Below are positions 16,450 to 25,501 of a stretch of DNA of 64,000 nt, in pieces. The position numbers were made by a program, and so were the translations under genes. The stretch is taken from NCBI GenBank assembly GCA_036563645.1, contig DATCMA010000027.1:83229-147228 (forward strand). The letters are read 5' to 3'. The notes under the pieces are model-generated. The model was not told the origin of the DNA and searched no databases. It saw only the letters and a list, made by a program, of their open reading frames with translations. Positions within the stretch are counted from its first letter, which is position 1. Each line of letters opens with the position of its first letter. The stretch comes from DATCMA01 sp036563645. Its GTDB lineage: Bacteria; Actinomycetota; Actinomycetes; Mycobacteriales; Micromonosporaceae.

Positions 16450-17811
16450 ATGATCGCGCGCGAGTTGGCGGCGTGGGCGCTCGGCGACATCACCATCCCG
16501 GAGACCGTTCGCACCGCCGCCAAACGCCACCTCCTCGACGGTTTGGGCACCGCCTTGGCCGCGGTCCGCACCGGCGCCGGCACGCCGGCGGTCACCGTGG
16601 CCCGCGGCCTCGGCGGCCCCGCCGAAGCGACGATCCTCGGCACGAACGATCGGGTCAGCGCGCCCGCGGCGGCGCTGGCGAACGGCACGTTGGTCCACGC
16701 GCTCGACTTCGACGACACGCACGCCGGCGGCCTCGTCCACGCCACCTCCGTGGTGCTGCCCGCGGCGCTGGCCGTCGGCGAGGAGCGCGCCGCCACCGGG
16801 GAGCAGGTGCTCGCCGCGGCGGTCGTGGGCTACGAGACCGTTTGCCGAATCGCCGCCGCCGCGCCGCACGGCTTCCACGCCCGGGGCCTGCACGCGACCA
16901 TGGTCGCCGGGGTGTTCTCCTCGGCGTTGGTCGCTGCCCGCCTCATGGGGCTCGACGTCGAGCGGGCCACCCACGCGCTCGGCATCGCGGGCAGCCAAGC
17001 CGGCGGGCTCCTCGCCTTCCTGGGCACCGAGGCGTCCACGAAGCAACTGCATCCGGGATTCGCGTCCCAGGCGGGCATCATCGCCGCCCGGCTGGCGGAG
17101 GCCGGGGCGACCGGTCCGGCGACCGTCTTCGACGGTCCGCACGGCATCTACGACGCGATGGCCGCGGGCGCGGTCGACCGGTCCGCCATTCTGGCGGAAC
17201 TCGGGACACGGTGGGAGACCACGAACATTGGGATCAAGCCGTGGCCCGCCTGCCAGTTGTCCCACGCCACGATCGCCGCGGCGCGTCAGGCGATGGCGAC
17301 CGAGCCGTTCGACGTCCGCCAGGTCGCCGCGATCCACGCGATCGTGCACCCCGACTCGGCCTCCGTCGTCTGCGACACCAGCCGCGATCTGACCCGCCCG
17401 GCGAGCCCGTACGCGGCGAAGTTCTCGCTCCCGTGGTGCGTGGCGGCCGTCTTGATCGACGGCGATCTCGGCGTCGACACCTTCGCCGAGCAGTCGCTGA
17501 CCCGGCCCGAGATCACGGCGCTCGCCAGCAAGGTGACGTGGGACCTGATCCCCTCCCCCACGACCGTGGCGGCCGACGCGCCCGGCGAGGTCACCATCAC
17601 CCTGACCGACGGCCGACGCATCACCGGCTACGTGGAGCGCAGTCCCGGCGGTGGACCGGTGCCGCTGTCCCAGGAGGAGCTGGTCGCGAAGGTCGAGACC
17701 AATCTCGGCCGACCGGTGCCGGAGCTGGTGCGGTCAGTCTTCGAGCTCGAATCCGCCCCCGATCTGGCGACTCTCATCCGCCAGGCAGCCGCCGCGGCTG
17801 CTGGCCAGTGA
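16450..17811 (+). CDS. MmgE/PrpD-family protein (copy 1)
   Basis: A 453-residue member of the family that includes 2-methylcitrate dehydratase, cis-aconitate decarboxylase and some epimerases. Active-site residues line up: Asp/His in DFDDTH (86-91), His97, His148 in RGLHAT, Lys198 in STKQLHPG, and a Tyr in SPYAAKFSLPW. An intact active site is therefore likely. Which reaction it performs cannot be read from these residues. It sits between a CoA-transferase and a RidA-fold gene in the same operon. A second copy is at 42.5 kb in the other CoA-transferase operon. Confidence 0.88.
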   Translation: MIARELAAWALGDITIPETVRTAAKRHLLDGLGTALAAVRTGAGTPAVTVARGLGGPAEATILGTNDRVSAPAAALANGTLVHALDFDDTHAGGLVHATSVVLPAALAVGEERAATGEQVLAAAVVGYETVCRIAAAAPHGFHARGLHATMVAGVFSSALVAARLMGLDVERATHALGIAGSQAGGLLAFLGTEASTKQLHPGFASQAGIIAARLAEAGATGPATVFDGPHGIYDAMAAGAVDRSAILAELGTRWETTNIGIKPWPACQLSHATIAAARQAMATEPFDVRQVAAIHAIVHPDSASVVCDTSRDLTRPASPYAAKFSLPWCVAAVLIDGDLGVDTFAEQSLTRPEITALASKVTWDLIPSPTTVAADAPGEVTITLTDGRRITGYVERSPGGGPVPLSQEELVAKVETNLGRPVPELVRSVFELESAPDLATLIRQAAAAAAGQ

Positions 17812-17827
17812 AGACGGAGATTGCGAC

Positions 17828-19042
17828 ATGGCTTTGCAAGCGATCAAACCCGCGAATTTCCACTGGTTCCCCTACGAAGGCTTCACCTTCTGCCTGGGGC
17901 TCAGCGAGGGCGACCACGCCTGGACCTCTGGGCACACCGCGGCCAAACTCGACCCGGCCATCGGCAAGATGCGGGTTGAGGGGACCATGGAGCAGCAGGC
18001 GCGCGTCGCCTACGAGAAGGTCCTCACCATCATCGAGGGCGCTGGGCTCTCCCGCTCGGACGTCGTCCACATCACCGAGAACGTCACCGTCGCCGGACTC
18101 GCCGACTACGAGGCGGCCGCCGCGGTGCGCAAGGAAATCTTTGGCGACCACCAGCCGGCGGTGACGACCGTCGTCGTCGAGCGGCTGGTGCGCTCCACCG
18201 CCTTCCTCGAGGTCGAGCTGCGGGCGAGCAAGGGCGGCGGCACCGAGCTGCTCGCCGCCAGCGAGCAGCGGGCCGCGGGCACGTGGGTGCCGTCGCCGAT
18301 CCGCGAAGGCTTCGACGGCACCGTGCACCTGCCCACGATGGTGCCGATCGACGAGAAGGGCGAGATCGTGGCGCCCGGCGACTTCGCCGGGCAGTACCGC
18401 TACTGCCTGGAGCAGGCCGACGCCTTGCTGCGCAAGGTCGGGTTGTCGCTGGACAACGCCGTCACCACCTACGACTACTCCACGCCGGCGACCCGCGACG
18501 TCTACCGGCAGGCGCACAAGGTGCGCAAGGAGCTGCTCGGCGGCGGCGGGGTCTACCCCGGCGCGGGCGGCATCCTCATGAGCCGGCTGCACCACCCGGA
18601 GCAGCTCGTCGCGATCGACGTCACCGCCTCGCGGCACCCGCTGGAGCGGATCAACCCCGGGTGGTCGCGCTACGACACCCTCACCTACTCGCCGGGGGTC
18701 AAGGCCGGCCGCACGCTGTTCATGTCCGGCTTCGCCTCGCTGGACATGGAGACCCAGCAGGTCCTCCACCCCGGCGACCTCGCCGCCCAGGCCGAGGAGA
18801 CGTTCAACGCCATCCTCCACCTGCTGCGCTACGCCGGGCTGGGGCCGGAGCACCTGCTGTCGACCATCGAGTTCTGCGTCGAGAGCGAGCTGCCCAACTA
18901 CCGCGTCGTGGCCTCGGTGCGGGAACGGCTGCTCAGCCCGCCGTGGCCGGCGTCGACGGGGATCATCTGCAAGGGCCTGCTGCGGCCGGAGTTCCTCATC
19001 GAGGTCTTCCCGACCGCCCTCTACCCCGCGGAGGCGGCCTGA
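17828..19042 (+). CDS. triple RidA-fold protein (single-chain trimer), catalytic Arg absent
   Basis: A 404-residue protein built from three RidA/YjgF-like units, at about residues 5-134, 150-268 and 283-400. Each unit has a helix pair with the pattern QA..A...L...AGL...DVV, then a conserved strand near its end. Normal RidA is about 130 residues, works as a homotrimer and deaminates enamines/imines with one Arg per site. At that position the units have Val, Ala and Ser (PAVT, PGAG, PAST), so ordinary deaminase activity is doubtful. The ATG at 17828 gives full unit 1. The stop overlaps the next gene by one base (TGATG). Confidence 0.75.
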   Translation: MALQAIKPANFHWFPYEGFTFCLGLSEGDHAWTSGHTAAKLDPAIGKMRVEGTMEQQARVAYEKVLTIIEGAGLSRSDVVHITENVTVAGLADYEAAAAVRKEIFGDHQPAVTTVVVERLVRSTAFLEVELRASKGGGTELLAASEQRAAGTWVPSPIREGFDGTVHLPTMVPIDEKGEIVAPGDFAGQYRYCLEQADALLRKVGLSLDNAVTTYDYSTPATRDVYRQAHKVRKELLGGGGVYPGAGGILMSRLHHPEQLVAIDVTASRHPLERINPGWSRYDTLTYSPGVKAGRTLFMSGFASLDMETQQVLHPGDLAAQAEETFNAILHLLRYAGLGPEHLLSTIEFCVESELPNYRVVASVRERLLSPPWPASTGIICKGLLRPEFLIEVFPTALYPAEAA

Positions 19043-19542
19043 TGGGACTGCTCACGGACGAGCTGCGCGCCCGCATCGGGGAGCGGCGGACCTACACGGC
19101 GCCGGAGCCGTTCGGGGCCGCGGCCGGCCGCTACTTCGCGCTGGCCATCGGTGACGACAATCCGCTCTACTTCGACGCGGAGTACGCCCGCGCCCACGGC
19201 CTGCCGGGCGTCACCCTTCCCTTGACGTTGGTCTGCGAGACCAACCAGTACGCCAACCTGCGGCCCGACGCCGACGGATACCCCGGGCACAGCTGGGGGC
19301 TGGAGATCCCGGGTACCCGCCTCGTGCGGGGTGGCAACTCCTACGAGTTCTTCCGCCGCATCCGGCCCGAGGACGTGATCACCGCGACCTGGGAGATCAC
19401 GGACATGACCGAGAAGACGACCGGCAGCGGCAAGGACATGCTCATCGTGACCTCCCGCGCGACGTACCACAACCAGGACGGCGAGCTGCTCGCCACCAAC
19501 ACCGAAACATTGATCTTCGTCGCCATGGGAGGTGACCGATGA
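19042..19542 (+). CDS. MaoC-like dehydratase, N-terminal-domain type (HadA-like)
   Basis: A 166-residue hot-dog protein of the FAS1-type dehydratase domain. The segment ALAIGDDNPLYFDAEYAR near 33-50 matches the hydratase region, with Tyr in place of the usual catalytic His; such subunits normally pair with a MaoC partner that carries the active residues. The next gene is just such a partner, overlapping by four bases. Together they resemble HadA/HadB or ChsH1/ChsH2 heteromeric enoyl-CoA hydratases. The ATG at 19042 overlaps the RidA-fold stop. Confidence 0.8.
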   Translation: MGLLTDELRARIGERRTYTAPEPFGAAAGRYFALAIGDDNPLYFDAEYARAHGLPGVTLPLTLVCETNQYANLRPDADGYPGHSWGLEIPGTRLVRGGNSYEFFRRIRPEDVITATWEITDMTEKTTGSGKDMLIVTSRATYHNQDGELLATNTETLIFVAMGGDR

Positions 19543-19985
19543 CCTACCAGGTGGGCGACGCGATCCCTCCGTTGACCCGCACCATCACCCTCACCGACAT
19601 GGTCGCCTACGCCGGGGCCACCTGGGACTGGCACCGGCTGCACTACGACGTCGACTACGTCAAGTCGAAGGGCTTCCCCGCTCCCGTGGTCGACGGGCAA
19701 GTCTTCGGCGCCCTGTTGGTGGAGCAGCTCCAGGACTGGCTGGGCCCGAACTCCTTCGTCTCAAAGATCAACTTCACCTTCAAGTCGCCGGTGTTCGCCG
19801 GGGAGACGATTCGGTGCGAGGGCACGGTCACCGAGGTCGGTGAGGACCGGGTGGTCGTCACGCAGCGCGTGGTCGTGGTCGGCGCGGACGGCGAGCCCGC
19901 GCGGGTGGCGGTCGAGAAGGCCGGCGCGACCGTGCTGCTCGGCCGCGCGGACGGACCGGGGGCCGCTTCCGGGGGGACCGCATGA
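19539..19985 (+). CDS. MaoC-like dehydratase, catalytic partner (HadB-like)
   Basis: A 148-residue hot-dog protein. The catalytic region is ATWDWHRLHYDVDYV at about residues 27-41, with Asp and His at the expected spacing for hydratase-2 enzymes, followed by VVDGQVFGALLVEQL. It probably forms a heteromer with the preceding protein and hydrates an enoyl-CoA made by the acyl-CoA dehydrogenase at the end of the operon. It is coupled at both ends by ATGA overlaps. The C-terminus is a short flexible Gly/Ala tail. Confidence 0.85.
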   Translation: MTYQVGDAIPPLTRTITLTDMVAYAGATWDWHRLHYDVDYVKSKGFPAPVVDGQVFGALLVEQLQDWLGPNSFVSKINFTFKSPVFAGETIRCEGTVTEVGEDRVVVTQRVVVVGADGEPARVAVEKAGATVLLGRADGPGAASGGTA

Positions 19986-21133
19986 GCCGCAGCGGTGTCG
20001 CCATCGTCGGGGCCGCGGAGTGCGACCTCGGCATCACCAACAAGTCGATCCTGGGGTTGCAGACGCAAGCGGTGACCCGGGCCCTGGCCGACGCGGGGTT
20101 GAGTCTGCGCGACGTCGACGGCATCGCCACCACCGGCGTCTCCCGGTTCTCCGCGACCCAGCTCGCCGACTACTTCGGCATTCGTCCACGGTGGACGGAC
20201 TCCACGTTCGCCGGGGGCTCGGCGTTCGAGATGTTCGTCGCTCGCGCCGCGCAGGCGATCGAAGCCGGGCAGGCCGAGGTCGTGGTGATCTCGTTCGCCT
20301 CCAACCAGCGGTCGGCGAAGTCGCGCTCGTTGGGCGGCGTGGTGGAGAACCACACGCCGGAGGCGCAGTTCGAGACGCCGTACGCGCCGCTGTACCCGCT
20401 GTCCTACTACGCCATGGCCGCGCAGCGGTACCTGCACGTCTACGGCAAGACCCGGGCGCAGCTCGCGGAGATCGCCGTGGCCGCGCGGGAGTGGGCGCTG
20501 CGCAACCCGAAGGCGTTCCGGTACGGCGCCGGGCCGTTGACGGTCGAGGACGTCCTGTCCGCGCCCATGGTCTCCAGCCCGTTGACCGTCGCCGACTCCT
20601 GCCTGGTCACGGACGGCGGCGGGGCGATCGTGTTGACCAGCGCGGAGCGCGCCCGCGATCTGCCCAAGAAGCCCGTCTACGTCTTGGGCTACGGCGAGCG
20701 GACCACGAACACCTCGATGACCGCCGTCCCGGACCTGACGGTGACCGGGGCCGCGGACGCGGTCCGGGAGGCGTTGGGTCGCGCCGGGCTGCGCATCGAG
20801 GACATCGACGTCTTCGAGGTGTACGACTCGTTCACCATCACGGTGGCGCTCACCATCGAGGCGCTGGGGCTGTGCGGTCCCGGGGAGGCGTTGGACTTCA
20901 TCGCCGATGGACGGATCCGCCCGGGCGGCTCCGTCCCGCTGAACACCAGTGGCGGCGGCTTGTCCTACTGCCACCCGGGCCAGTTCGGAATCCTGCTCCT
21001 CGTCGAGGCGGTCCGCCAGCTGCGCGGCGAGGCGGGCGACCGGCAGGTGGCCGGCGCGCGCACCGCGATCGCCCACGGCACCGGCGGCATTCTCTCCACC
21101 CACGCCACTGTCGTTCTCGGAGTTGAGGCATGA
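19982..21133 (+). CDS. thiolase-fold protein, SCP-x/Ltp2 type (probable aldolase or thiolase)
   Basis: A 383-residue thiolase-superfamily protein. The usual N-terminal nucleophile Cys is missing: the segment is FAGGSAFEM with Ser80. The later regions are YDSFT at 281-285 and GGGLSYCHPGQFG with Cys330/His331. Loss of the first Cys is typical of the lipid-transfer (Ltp2-like) retro-aldolases of steroid side-chain breakdown and of some thiolases that need a DUF35 partner. That partner gene follows with a four-base overlap. Retro-aldol cleavage of a hydroxyacyl-CoA is my favoured role; ordinary thiolysis is the alternative. Confidence 0.8.
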   Translation: MSRSGVAIVGAAECDLGITNKSILGLQTQAVTRALADAGLSLRDVDGIATTGVSRFSATQLADYFGIRPRWTDSTFAGGSAFEMFVARAAQAIEAGQAEVVVISFASNQRSAKSRSLGGVVENHTPEAQFETPYAPLYPLSYYAMAAQRYLHVYGKTRAQLAEIAVAAREWALRNPKAFRYGAGPLTVEDVLSAPMVSSPLTVADSCLVTDGGGAIVLTSAERARDLPKKPVYVLGYGERTTNTSMTAVPDLTVTGAADAVREALGRAGLRIEDIDVFEVYDSFTITVALTIEALGLCGPGEALDFIADGRIRPGGSVPLNTSGGGLSYCHPGQFGILLLVEAVRQLRGEAGDRQVAGARTAIAHGTGGILSTHATVVLGVEA

Positions 21134-21543
21134 CCGGACGTATGGCCCCTCCCGAGGTCCCGCCGCCCGACGACATCACCGCGCCGTGGTGGGAGGCGAC
21201 CAAGGACCACCGGCTGCTGGTCCAGACCTGCACCGCCTGCGGTACGGCCCAGCACCCGCCGCGGGGGGTGTGTATCGGATGCGGCTCGACGGAACACCTT
21301 GAGTGGCGCGAGGCGGCCGGCACCGGGGTGGTGGACTCCTTCACCGTGGTCCACCGCGCGCCTCGACCCGGGCTCGAGGTGCCGTACGTGATCGCGCGGG
21401 TCCGGCTGGACGAGGGAGTCATCCTGCTCACTCGGCTTGTGGACCGCGATCCCGAGGAATGGCGCATCGACGATCGGGTCCGCGTGGACTGGCTCGACCT
21501 CCCCGATGGCCGAGCGCTACCCCTCTTCGTTCTCGCTCACTAA
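21130..21543 (+). CDS. DUF35 zinc-ribbon/OB-fold partner protein
   Basis: A 137-residue protein with a rubredoxin-like zinc ribbon, CTACGT and CIGCG spaced by 11 residues near positions 36-56, then an OB-fold with GTGVVDSFTVVHRAP. DUF35 proteins bind thiolase-fold partners and are required for activity in known pairs such as Ltp2-ChsH2 and the benzylsuccinate thiolase BbsAB. The overlapping thiolase-fold gene upstream makes the same complex likely here. A short gap of 42 bases separates it from the acyl-CoA dehydrogenase. Confidence 0.88.
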   Translation: MTGRMAPPEVPPPDDITAPWWEATKDHRLLVQTCTACGTAQHPPRGVCIGCGSTEHLEWREAAGTGVVDSFTVVHRAPRPGLEVPYVIARVRLDEGVILLTRLVDRDPEEWRIDDRVRVDWLDLPDGRALPLFVLAH

Positions 21544-21585
21544 CTGACGGGCACCTATCGACGTCCCCACGACGGAAGGTACGAC

Positions 21586-22749
21586 GTGGACTTTCAGCTC
21601 ACTGAGGAGCAGCGCGAGTTCCGCGCGACGCTGCGCAGCTTTGTCGACCGCGAAATCATTCCCGTGGCGCGGGAGTGGGAGCAGTCGGGCCGCTACCCGA
21701 CGGAGATCGTCAAGGGCATGGCCGACATGGGCCTATTCGGGATCACCATCCCGGAGGAGTACGGCGGCTTGGACCTCGACCCGGTCTCCTTCGCCCTGGT
21801 CTTCGAGGAGATCTCCCGCGGCTGGATGGGCATCGCCGGCATCCTCGGTAGCCACTCCCTGGCCTGCCGGATGATCGCGATGCACGGCACGGAAGAGCAG
21901 AAGCGGATGTACCTGCCGGACCTGGCGACCGGCAAGCGGCGCACGGGTATCGGCCTCACGGAGCCGGACGCCGGCACCGACCTGCAGGGCATCCGGACGA
22001 CCGCCCGGCGGGAGGGCGACTACTACATCGTCAACGGCACCAAGATGTGGATCACGAACGCCCGCCACGCCAACCCGCTGCCGGTGCTGGTCAAGACCGA
22101 CCCCACCGCGACGCCGCCCCACAAGGGCATGAGCGTGCTGCTCGTCGACGCGGACCTCGAGGGCTTCACCGTCACCCGGGACATCCCCAAGCTCGGCTAC
22201 AAGGGCACCGAGTCCTGCGAGGTCGTGCTGGACAACGTCCGGGTGCCCGCCGACCGGCTCTTGGGAGGCGTCGAGGGCCTCGGGATGAAGCAAGTGCTCT
22301 CGGCGCTGGAGTGGGGCCGGGTGAACATCGCGGCCCGCTCCGTCGGTATCGCGCAGCGGGCGCTCGACGAGGCGCTGGCCTACGCCCAGCAGCGGAAGGC
22401 GTTCGGCAAGCCGATCGCCGAGTTCCAGGCCATCCAGCTCAAGCTGGCCCAGGTGGCGACCCAGGTGCAGGCGGCGCGGCTCATGGCGTACTGGGCCGCG
22501 GACGCGGTGCGCCGGGGCCGGGCTGACGGGCCGACCGGCATGGCGAAGATCTTCTGCTCGGAGGTCGCGCTCGAGGCGGCGATCGACGCCATGAAGGTGC
22601 ACGGCGGCTACGGCTACTCCACGGAGTTCGAAGTGGAGCGGCTCTACCGGGACGCCGTCTTGATGAGCATCGGCGAGGGCACCAACGACATCCTGCGCAC
22701 GGTCGTGGCGAAGTCGCTGCTGCGCGGCGACACCGTCGTCGGCGGGTAA
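21586..22749 (+). CDS. acyl-CoA dehydrogenase
   Basis: An FAD enzyme that makes a 2-enoyl-CoA and passes electrons to electron-transfer flavoprotein. The 387 residues show the usual parts: helical N-terminus MDFQLTEEQREFRATLRSF, beta domain with GIGLTEPDAGTD and MWITNARHA, and helical C-terminus with KVHGGYGYS and the catalytic Glu in GEGTNDILR. The GTG start at 21586 follows GGAAGG. It is the last gene of the operon and would supply the substrate for the MaoC pair and thiolase-fold protein upstream. No ETF genes are in the window. Confidence 0.92.
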   Translation: MDFQLTEEQREFRATLRSFVDREIIPVAREWEQSGRYPTEIVKGMADMGLFGITIPEEYGGLDLDPVSFALVFEEISRGWMGIAGILGSHSLACRMIAMHGTEEQKRMYLPDLATGKRRTGIGLTEPDAGTDLQGIRTTARREGDYYIVNGTKMWITNARHANPLPVLVKTDPTATPPHKGMSVLLVDADLEGFTVTRDIPKLGYKGTESCEVVLDNVRVPADRLLGGVEGLGMKQVLSALEWGRVNIAARSVGIAQRALDEALAYAQQRKAFGKPIAEFQAIQLKLAQVATQVQAARLMAYWAADAVRRGRADGPTGMAKIFCSEVALEAAIDAMKVHGGYGYSTEFEVERLYRDAVLMSIGEGTNDILRTVVAKSLLRGDTVVGG

Positions 22750-22769
22750 GCGCTTCCCCGGTCGACCGC

Positions 22770-22815
22770 ACGCCGGCCGCGACGCCTCGTCACCGCGTGG
22801 CGTCGCGGCCGGCGT
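22770..22815. terminator. bidirectional hairpin between acyl-CoA dehydrogenase and amidase
   Basis: Seventeen bases at 22770-22786 pair perfectly with 22799-22815 around a 12-base loop. It lies between two convergent genes and overlaps the last codons of the amidase gene (which ends at 22790). Confidence 0.7.
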
Positions 22816-24262
22816 TCATGGTGGGAGACGGTGGCGTGCCGAGGACCTGCTCGCACGCGAGCGCGAATTCCAGGAGAGTGCGGTCGCTACCGCGCCGGCC
22901 AATCGCTTGCAGACCGACCGGCAAGCCGTCGGCGGCCACGCCGACCGGAATCGACACCGCCGGCGCGTACGTGTACGAGGCGATGGCGTTCCAGTCGCAC
23001 ACCGAGTAGAAGGGACGAGTCCGGCCGTTGACCTGGATCGTGCGGTCCTGCGGCGGCTCCGAGTGATCGTGCGCCCGGGCGGTGACGTTCACCGTCGGCA
23101 CGAGAATGAGATCGGTCTCGCGTTGGAGCAGCCGCTCAAGCTGCTCGCTCACTCGGATTCGCTGGTCGTGCAGCCGCAGCCAGGACCGATGGTCGAGGGT
23201 CAGGCCTTCGAGGGCGGCTCTCCGCAACGGCGACAGCGTCGGCCCCGCGGTGGCCAACTCGTCTTTCGCCGCGCGAAACGCGGCGTCGTCCACCGTCAGC
23301 CCACCGCTGGCGGTCACCAGGGCGTAAAACGACCAGAGCAGCGCCGTCAGGTCCACCGCCGGTGCCGCGTCAACGACACGCAGTCCGGCCGCGCGCAGAC
23401 GCGCGAGAGCCTGATGGAGCACCTGTTCCACGGTGGTGTCGGTGTCGAAGCCACCCATGCCGATCCAGGACACCGCGTGGAACGCCGACAACGGGGTGGC
23501 GGGCGACGGCGACCCCCCGGTGGCTCCTTTGTCGCCACCGCGCAGGACGTCGTAGAGGACGAGCATGTCGCGCGCGGTGCGCGCCATCGGGCCGGGGACC
23601 AACATGTCCCGCGCCGAACGTTGGTCACCCGGGACGAGACCGGTGGCCGGCAGCGCGCCGAAGGTGGTCTTGAGCCCGTACACCCCACACCAGGCGGACG
23701 GCAGCCGGATCGACCCGGCGATGTCGCTGCCGAGCTCGAGAGGCGTCATTCCCGCGGCGAGCGCAGCCGCCGCTCCGCCCGAGGAGCCGCCCGGTGAGCG
23801 CGCGAGGTCCCAGGGGTTGCGCGTCACGCCGTACACCGCGTTGTAGGTCTGCGCGTCGTCGCAGTGCAGCGGGACGTTGGACTTGCCGACGAACACCGCC
23901 CCCGCGGCGCGCAGCCGCGCGACCACCGGCGCGTCGGCGGCCGGCCGGTGGTGCCGCCAGCGGGGGTCGCCGTCGGTGCTCACCAGGCCCGCGACCTCCC
24001 AACAGTCCTTAATAGTCATCGGCAGGCCGGCTAGTGGCCCCGTCGCGTCGCCGCGCACGCGGGCGGCGTCGATCGCCTCGGCCGCCCGCAGCGCGCGCTC
24101 CGCGTCAGTCGCCACGACCGCGTTAATCTCGGGGTACGCCTGGATCCGCGCCAGGTGTGCCAGGACGAGTTCGCGGCTACTCACCTCTCGGCGGCGCAGG
24201 AGCTCCAGCTGCTCGACGGCGGGACGCGTGGTGATCTCGTCCCGATCGTTAGCACCGGCCAT
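22790..24262 (-). CDS. amidase (amidase signature family)
   Basis: A 490-residue amidase with the Ser-cisSer-Lys triad: Lys85 in PMTIKDCW, the cis-Ser in SPGGSSGGAAAA (160/161) and nucleophile Ser184 in GSDIAGSIRLP. The usual GSDxGGS is GSDIAGS here, a mild change. It hydrolyses a carboxamide to acid and ammonia; the substrate is unknown. It is divergent from the first ABC importer, and a perfect copy of the island palindrome lies in the shared gap, which suggests that the imported compound or a breakdown product carries an amide. Confidence 0.88.
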   Translation of the reverse strand: MAGANDRDEITTRPAVEQLELLRRREVSSRELVLAHLARIQAYPEINAVVATDAERALRAAEAIDAARVRGDATGPLAGLPMTIKDCWEVAGLVSTDGDPRWRHHRPAADAPVVARLRAAGAVFVGKSNVPLHCDDAQTYNAVYGVTRNPWDLARSPGGSSGGAAAALAAGMTPLELGSDIAGSIRLPSAWCGVYGLKTTFGALPATGLVPGDQRSARDMLVPGPMARTARDMLVLYDVLRGGDKGATGGSPSPATPLSAFHAVSWIGMGGFDTDTTVEQVLHQALARLRAAGLRVVDAAPAVDLTALLWSFYALVTASGGLTVDDAAFRAAKDELATAGPTLSPLRRAALEGLTLDHRSWLRLHDQRIRVSEQLERLLQRETDLILVPTVNVTARAHDHSEPPQDRTIQVNGRTRPFYSVCDWNAIASYTYAPAVSIPVGVAADGLPVGLQAIGRRGSDRTLLEFALACEQVLGTPPSPTMNAGRDATR

Positions 24263-24465
24263 ATTGGATAAAACCTGTCATTCGTAATAAACCACGCTAA
24301 TCAATAAATTCACGACACGAGTCAAGATTCCCGGCGCGTCCGTGCCGCGACAGCACTGCGCCGAAGGCTAGGGGCGCCGCGCGGAGGCCGTCAACGGCGG
24401 ATTCCCCGAAGGGGAGGGGCCGGCGGGATCTTGACCCAGGTCGAGTGGCACCCTACTCTCCATCC

Positions 24466-24478
24466 GAAACGCTGTTTC
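24466..24478. promoter_or_regulatory. candidate island operator, site 3 (exact match)
   Basis: GAAACGCTGTTTC, an exact GRAAY-N3-RTTYC palindrome extended by a flanking A/T-rich edge, lies 58 bases before the ABC permease start in the 273-base gap shared with the divergent amidase. The part of the gap near the amidase (24265-24320) is unusually A/T-rich and probably holds its promoter. Confidence 0.6.
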
Positions 24479-24535
24479 ATTTCAGACCGCAGCGCCTATC
24501 CGCCGTGATCGGCCGCGCGCGGGAGGAAGGACGTC

Positions 24536-25501
24536 ATGGCGCGATTAATCGCCACTCGGGCGATCTTCGCCATCCCCGTGCTGTTCCTGATCTCCGCGAT
24601 CTCCTTCGGAATGTTGCGGGCCGCCCCCGGCGACCACGCCGTTCTCCAGGCGGGGGCCGGTGCCAGTCAGGAAGCGATCGAGGCGACCAGGGAAAGGCTG
24701 GGCCTCAATGACAGTCTGGTCGAGCAATACTTCCGGTGGCTCGGCCAGGTGCTGCACGGCGATCTCGGCACGTCGTACACCTCCGGTTTGCCGGTCACGG
24801 AACTCATCGGCGCGCGGCTGCCCGCCACGATCCAGTTGAGCGTGTTCGCGCTGGTGCTCATCATCGGCATCGGCGTGCCGCTCGGGGTGACCTCGGCGCT
24901 TCGGCGCAATCGCCCGTACGACCAAGTGGTGCGGGTGTTCTCCCTGATCGGAATTTCCCTTCCGAATTTCGTCGTCGGCGTCCTGCTGATCCTCGTGTTC
25001 GGCTGGTGGATGACGGGGGTGCTCCCGTTCCAGGGATTCGTCTCCCTCAGCGAGAACGCGTGGGAAAGCATCCGGCATTCGCTCCTGCCCGCCATCGCGC
25101 TGGCGATTCCCGAAATCGGCTTGGTGGCCCGGCTGACCCGGTCGAGCATGCTGGAGGTGCTGGGCCAGGAGTACATTTCCTCGGCGCGCGCGCTGGGGAT
25201 CTCCGAACGGACGGTGATCTGGAAGGACGCGCTGCGCAACGCCCTCATGCCGGTCGTCACCATCATCGGTGTCATCACCGGCTTCCTGCTCGGCGGATCG
25301 GTGGTCGTCGAAAACGTCTTCGGCATCCCCGGTGTCGGGCGCCTGCTCATCGAGTCCTTCGCTACTCGAGACTACCCCGTGACGATCGGCGTGATGATGT
25401 TTATCGCCGCCGTATTCGTCATAACCAATTTGGTGGTGGACGTGCTGTACGGCGTCATCAATCCCCGAATTCGCCTCGCGCGGGGAAGGGGTGGCAAGTG
25501 A
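24536..25501 (+). CDS. peptide/nickel-type ABC importer, permease 1 (DppB-like), system A
   Basis: A 321-residue inner-membrane permease with six hydrophobic helices. The large periplasmic loop follows helix 1, and the cytoplasmic EAA coupling motif is in SARALGISERTVIWKDALRNA (near 217-237). Such permeases pair with a DppC-like partner, which overlaps by four bases here (GTGA). First gene of a four-gene transport operon followed by a calycin-like gene and the binding protein. Members of this family carry peptides, nickel, sugars or opines, so the substrate cannot be read from the permease. Confidence 0.9.
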   Translation: MARLIATRAIFAIPVLFLISAISFGMLRAAPGDHAVLQAGAGASQEAIEATRERLGLNDSLVEQYFRWLGQVLHGDLGTSYTSGLPVTELIGARLPATIQLSVFALVLIIGIGVPLGVTSALRRNRPYDQVVRVFSLIGISLPNFVVGVLLILVFGWWMTGVLPFQGFVSLSENAWESIRHSLLPAIALAIPEIGLVARLTRSSMLEVLGQEYISSARALGISERTVIWKDALRNALMPVVTIIGVITGFLLGGSVVVENVFGIPGVGRLLIESFATRDYPVTIGVMMFIAAVFVITNLVVDVLYGVINPRIRLARGRGGK

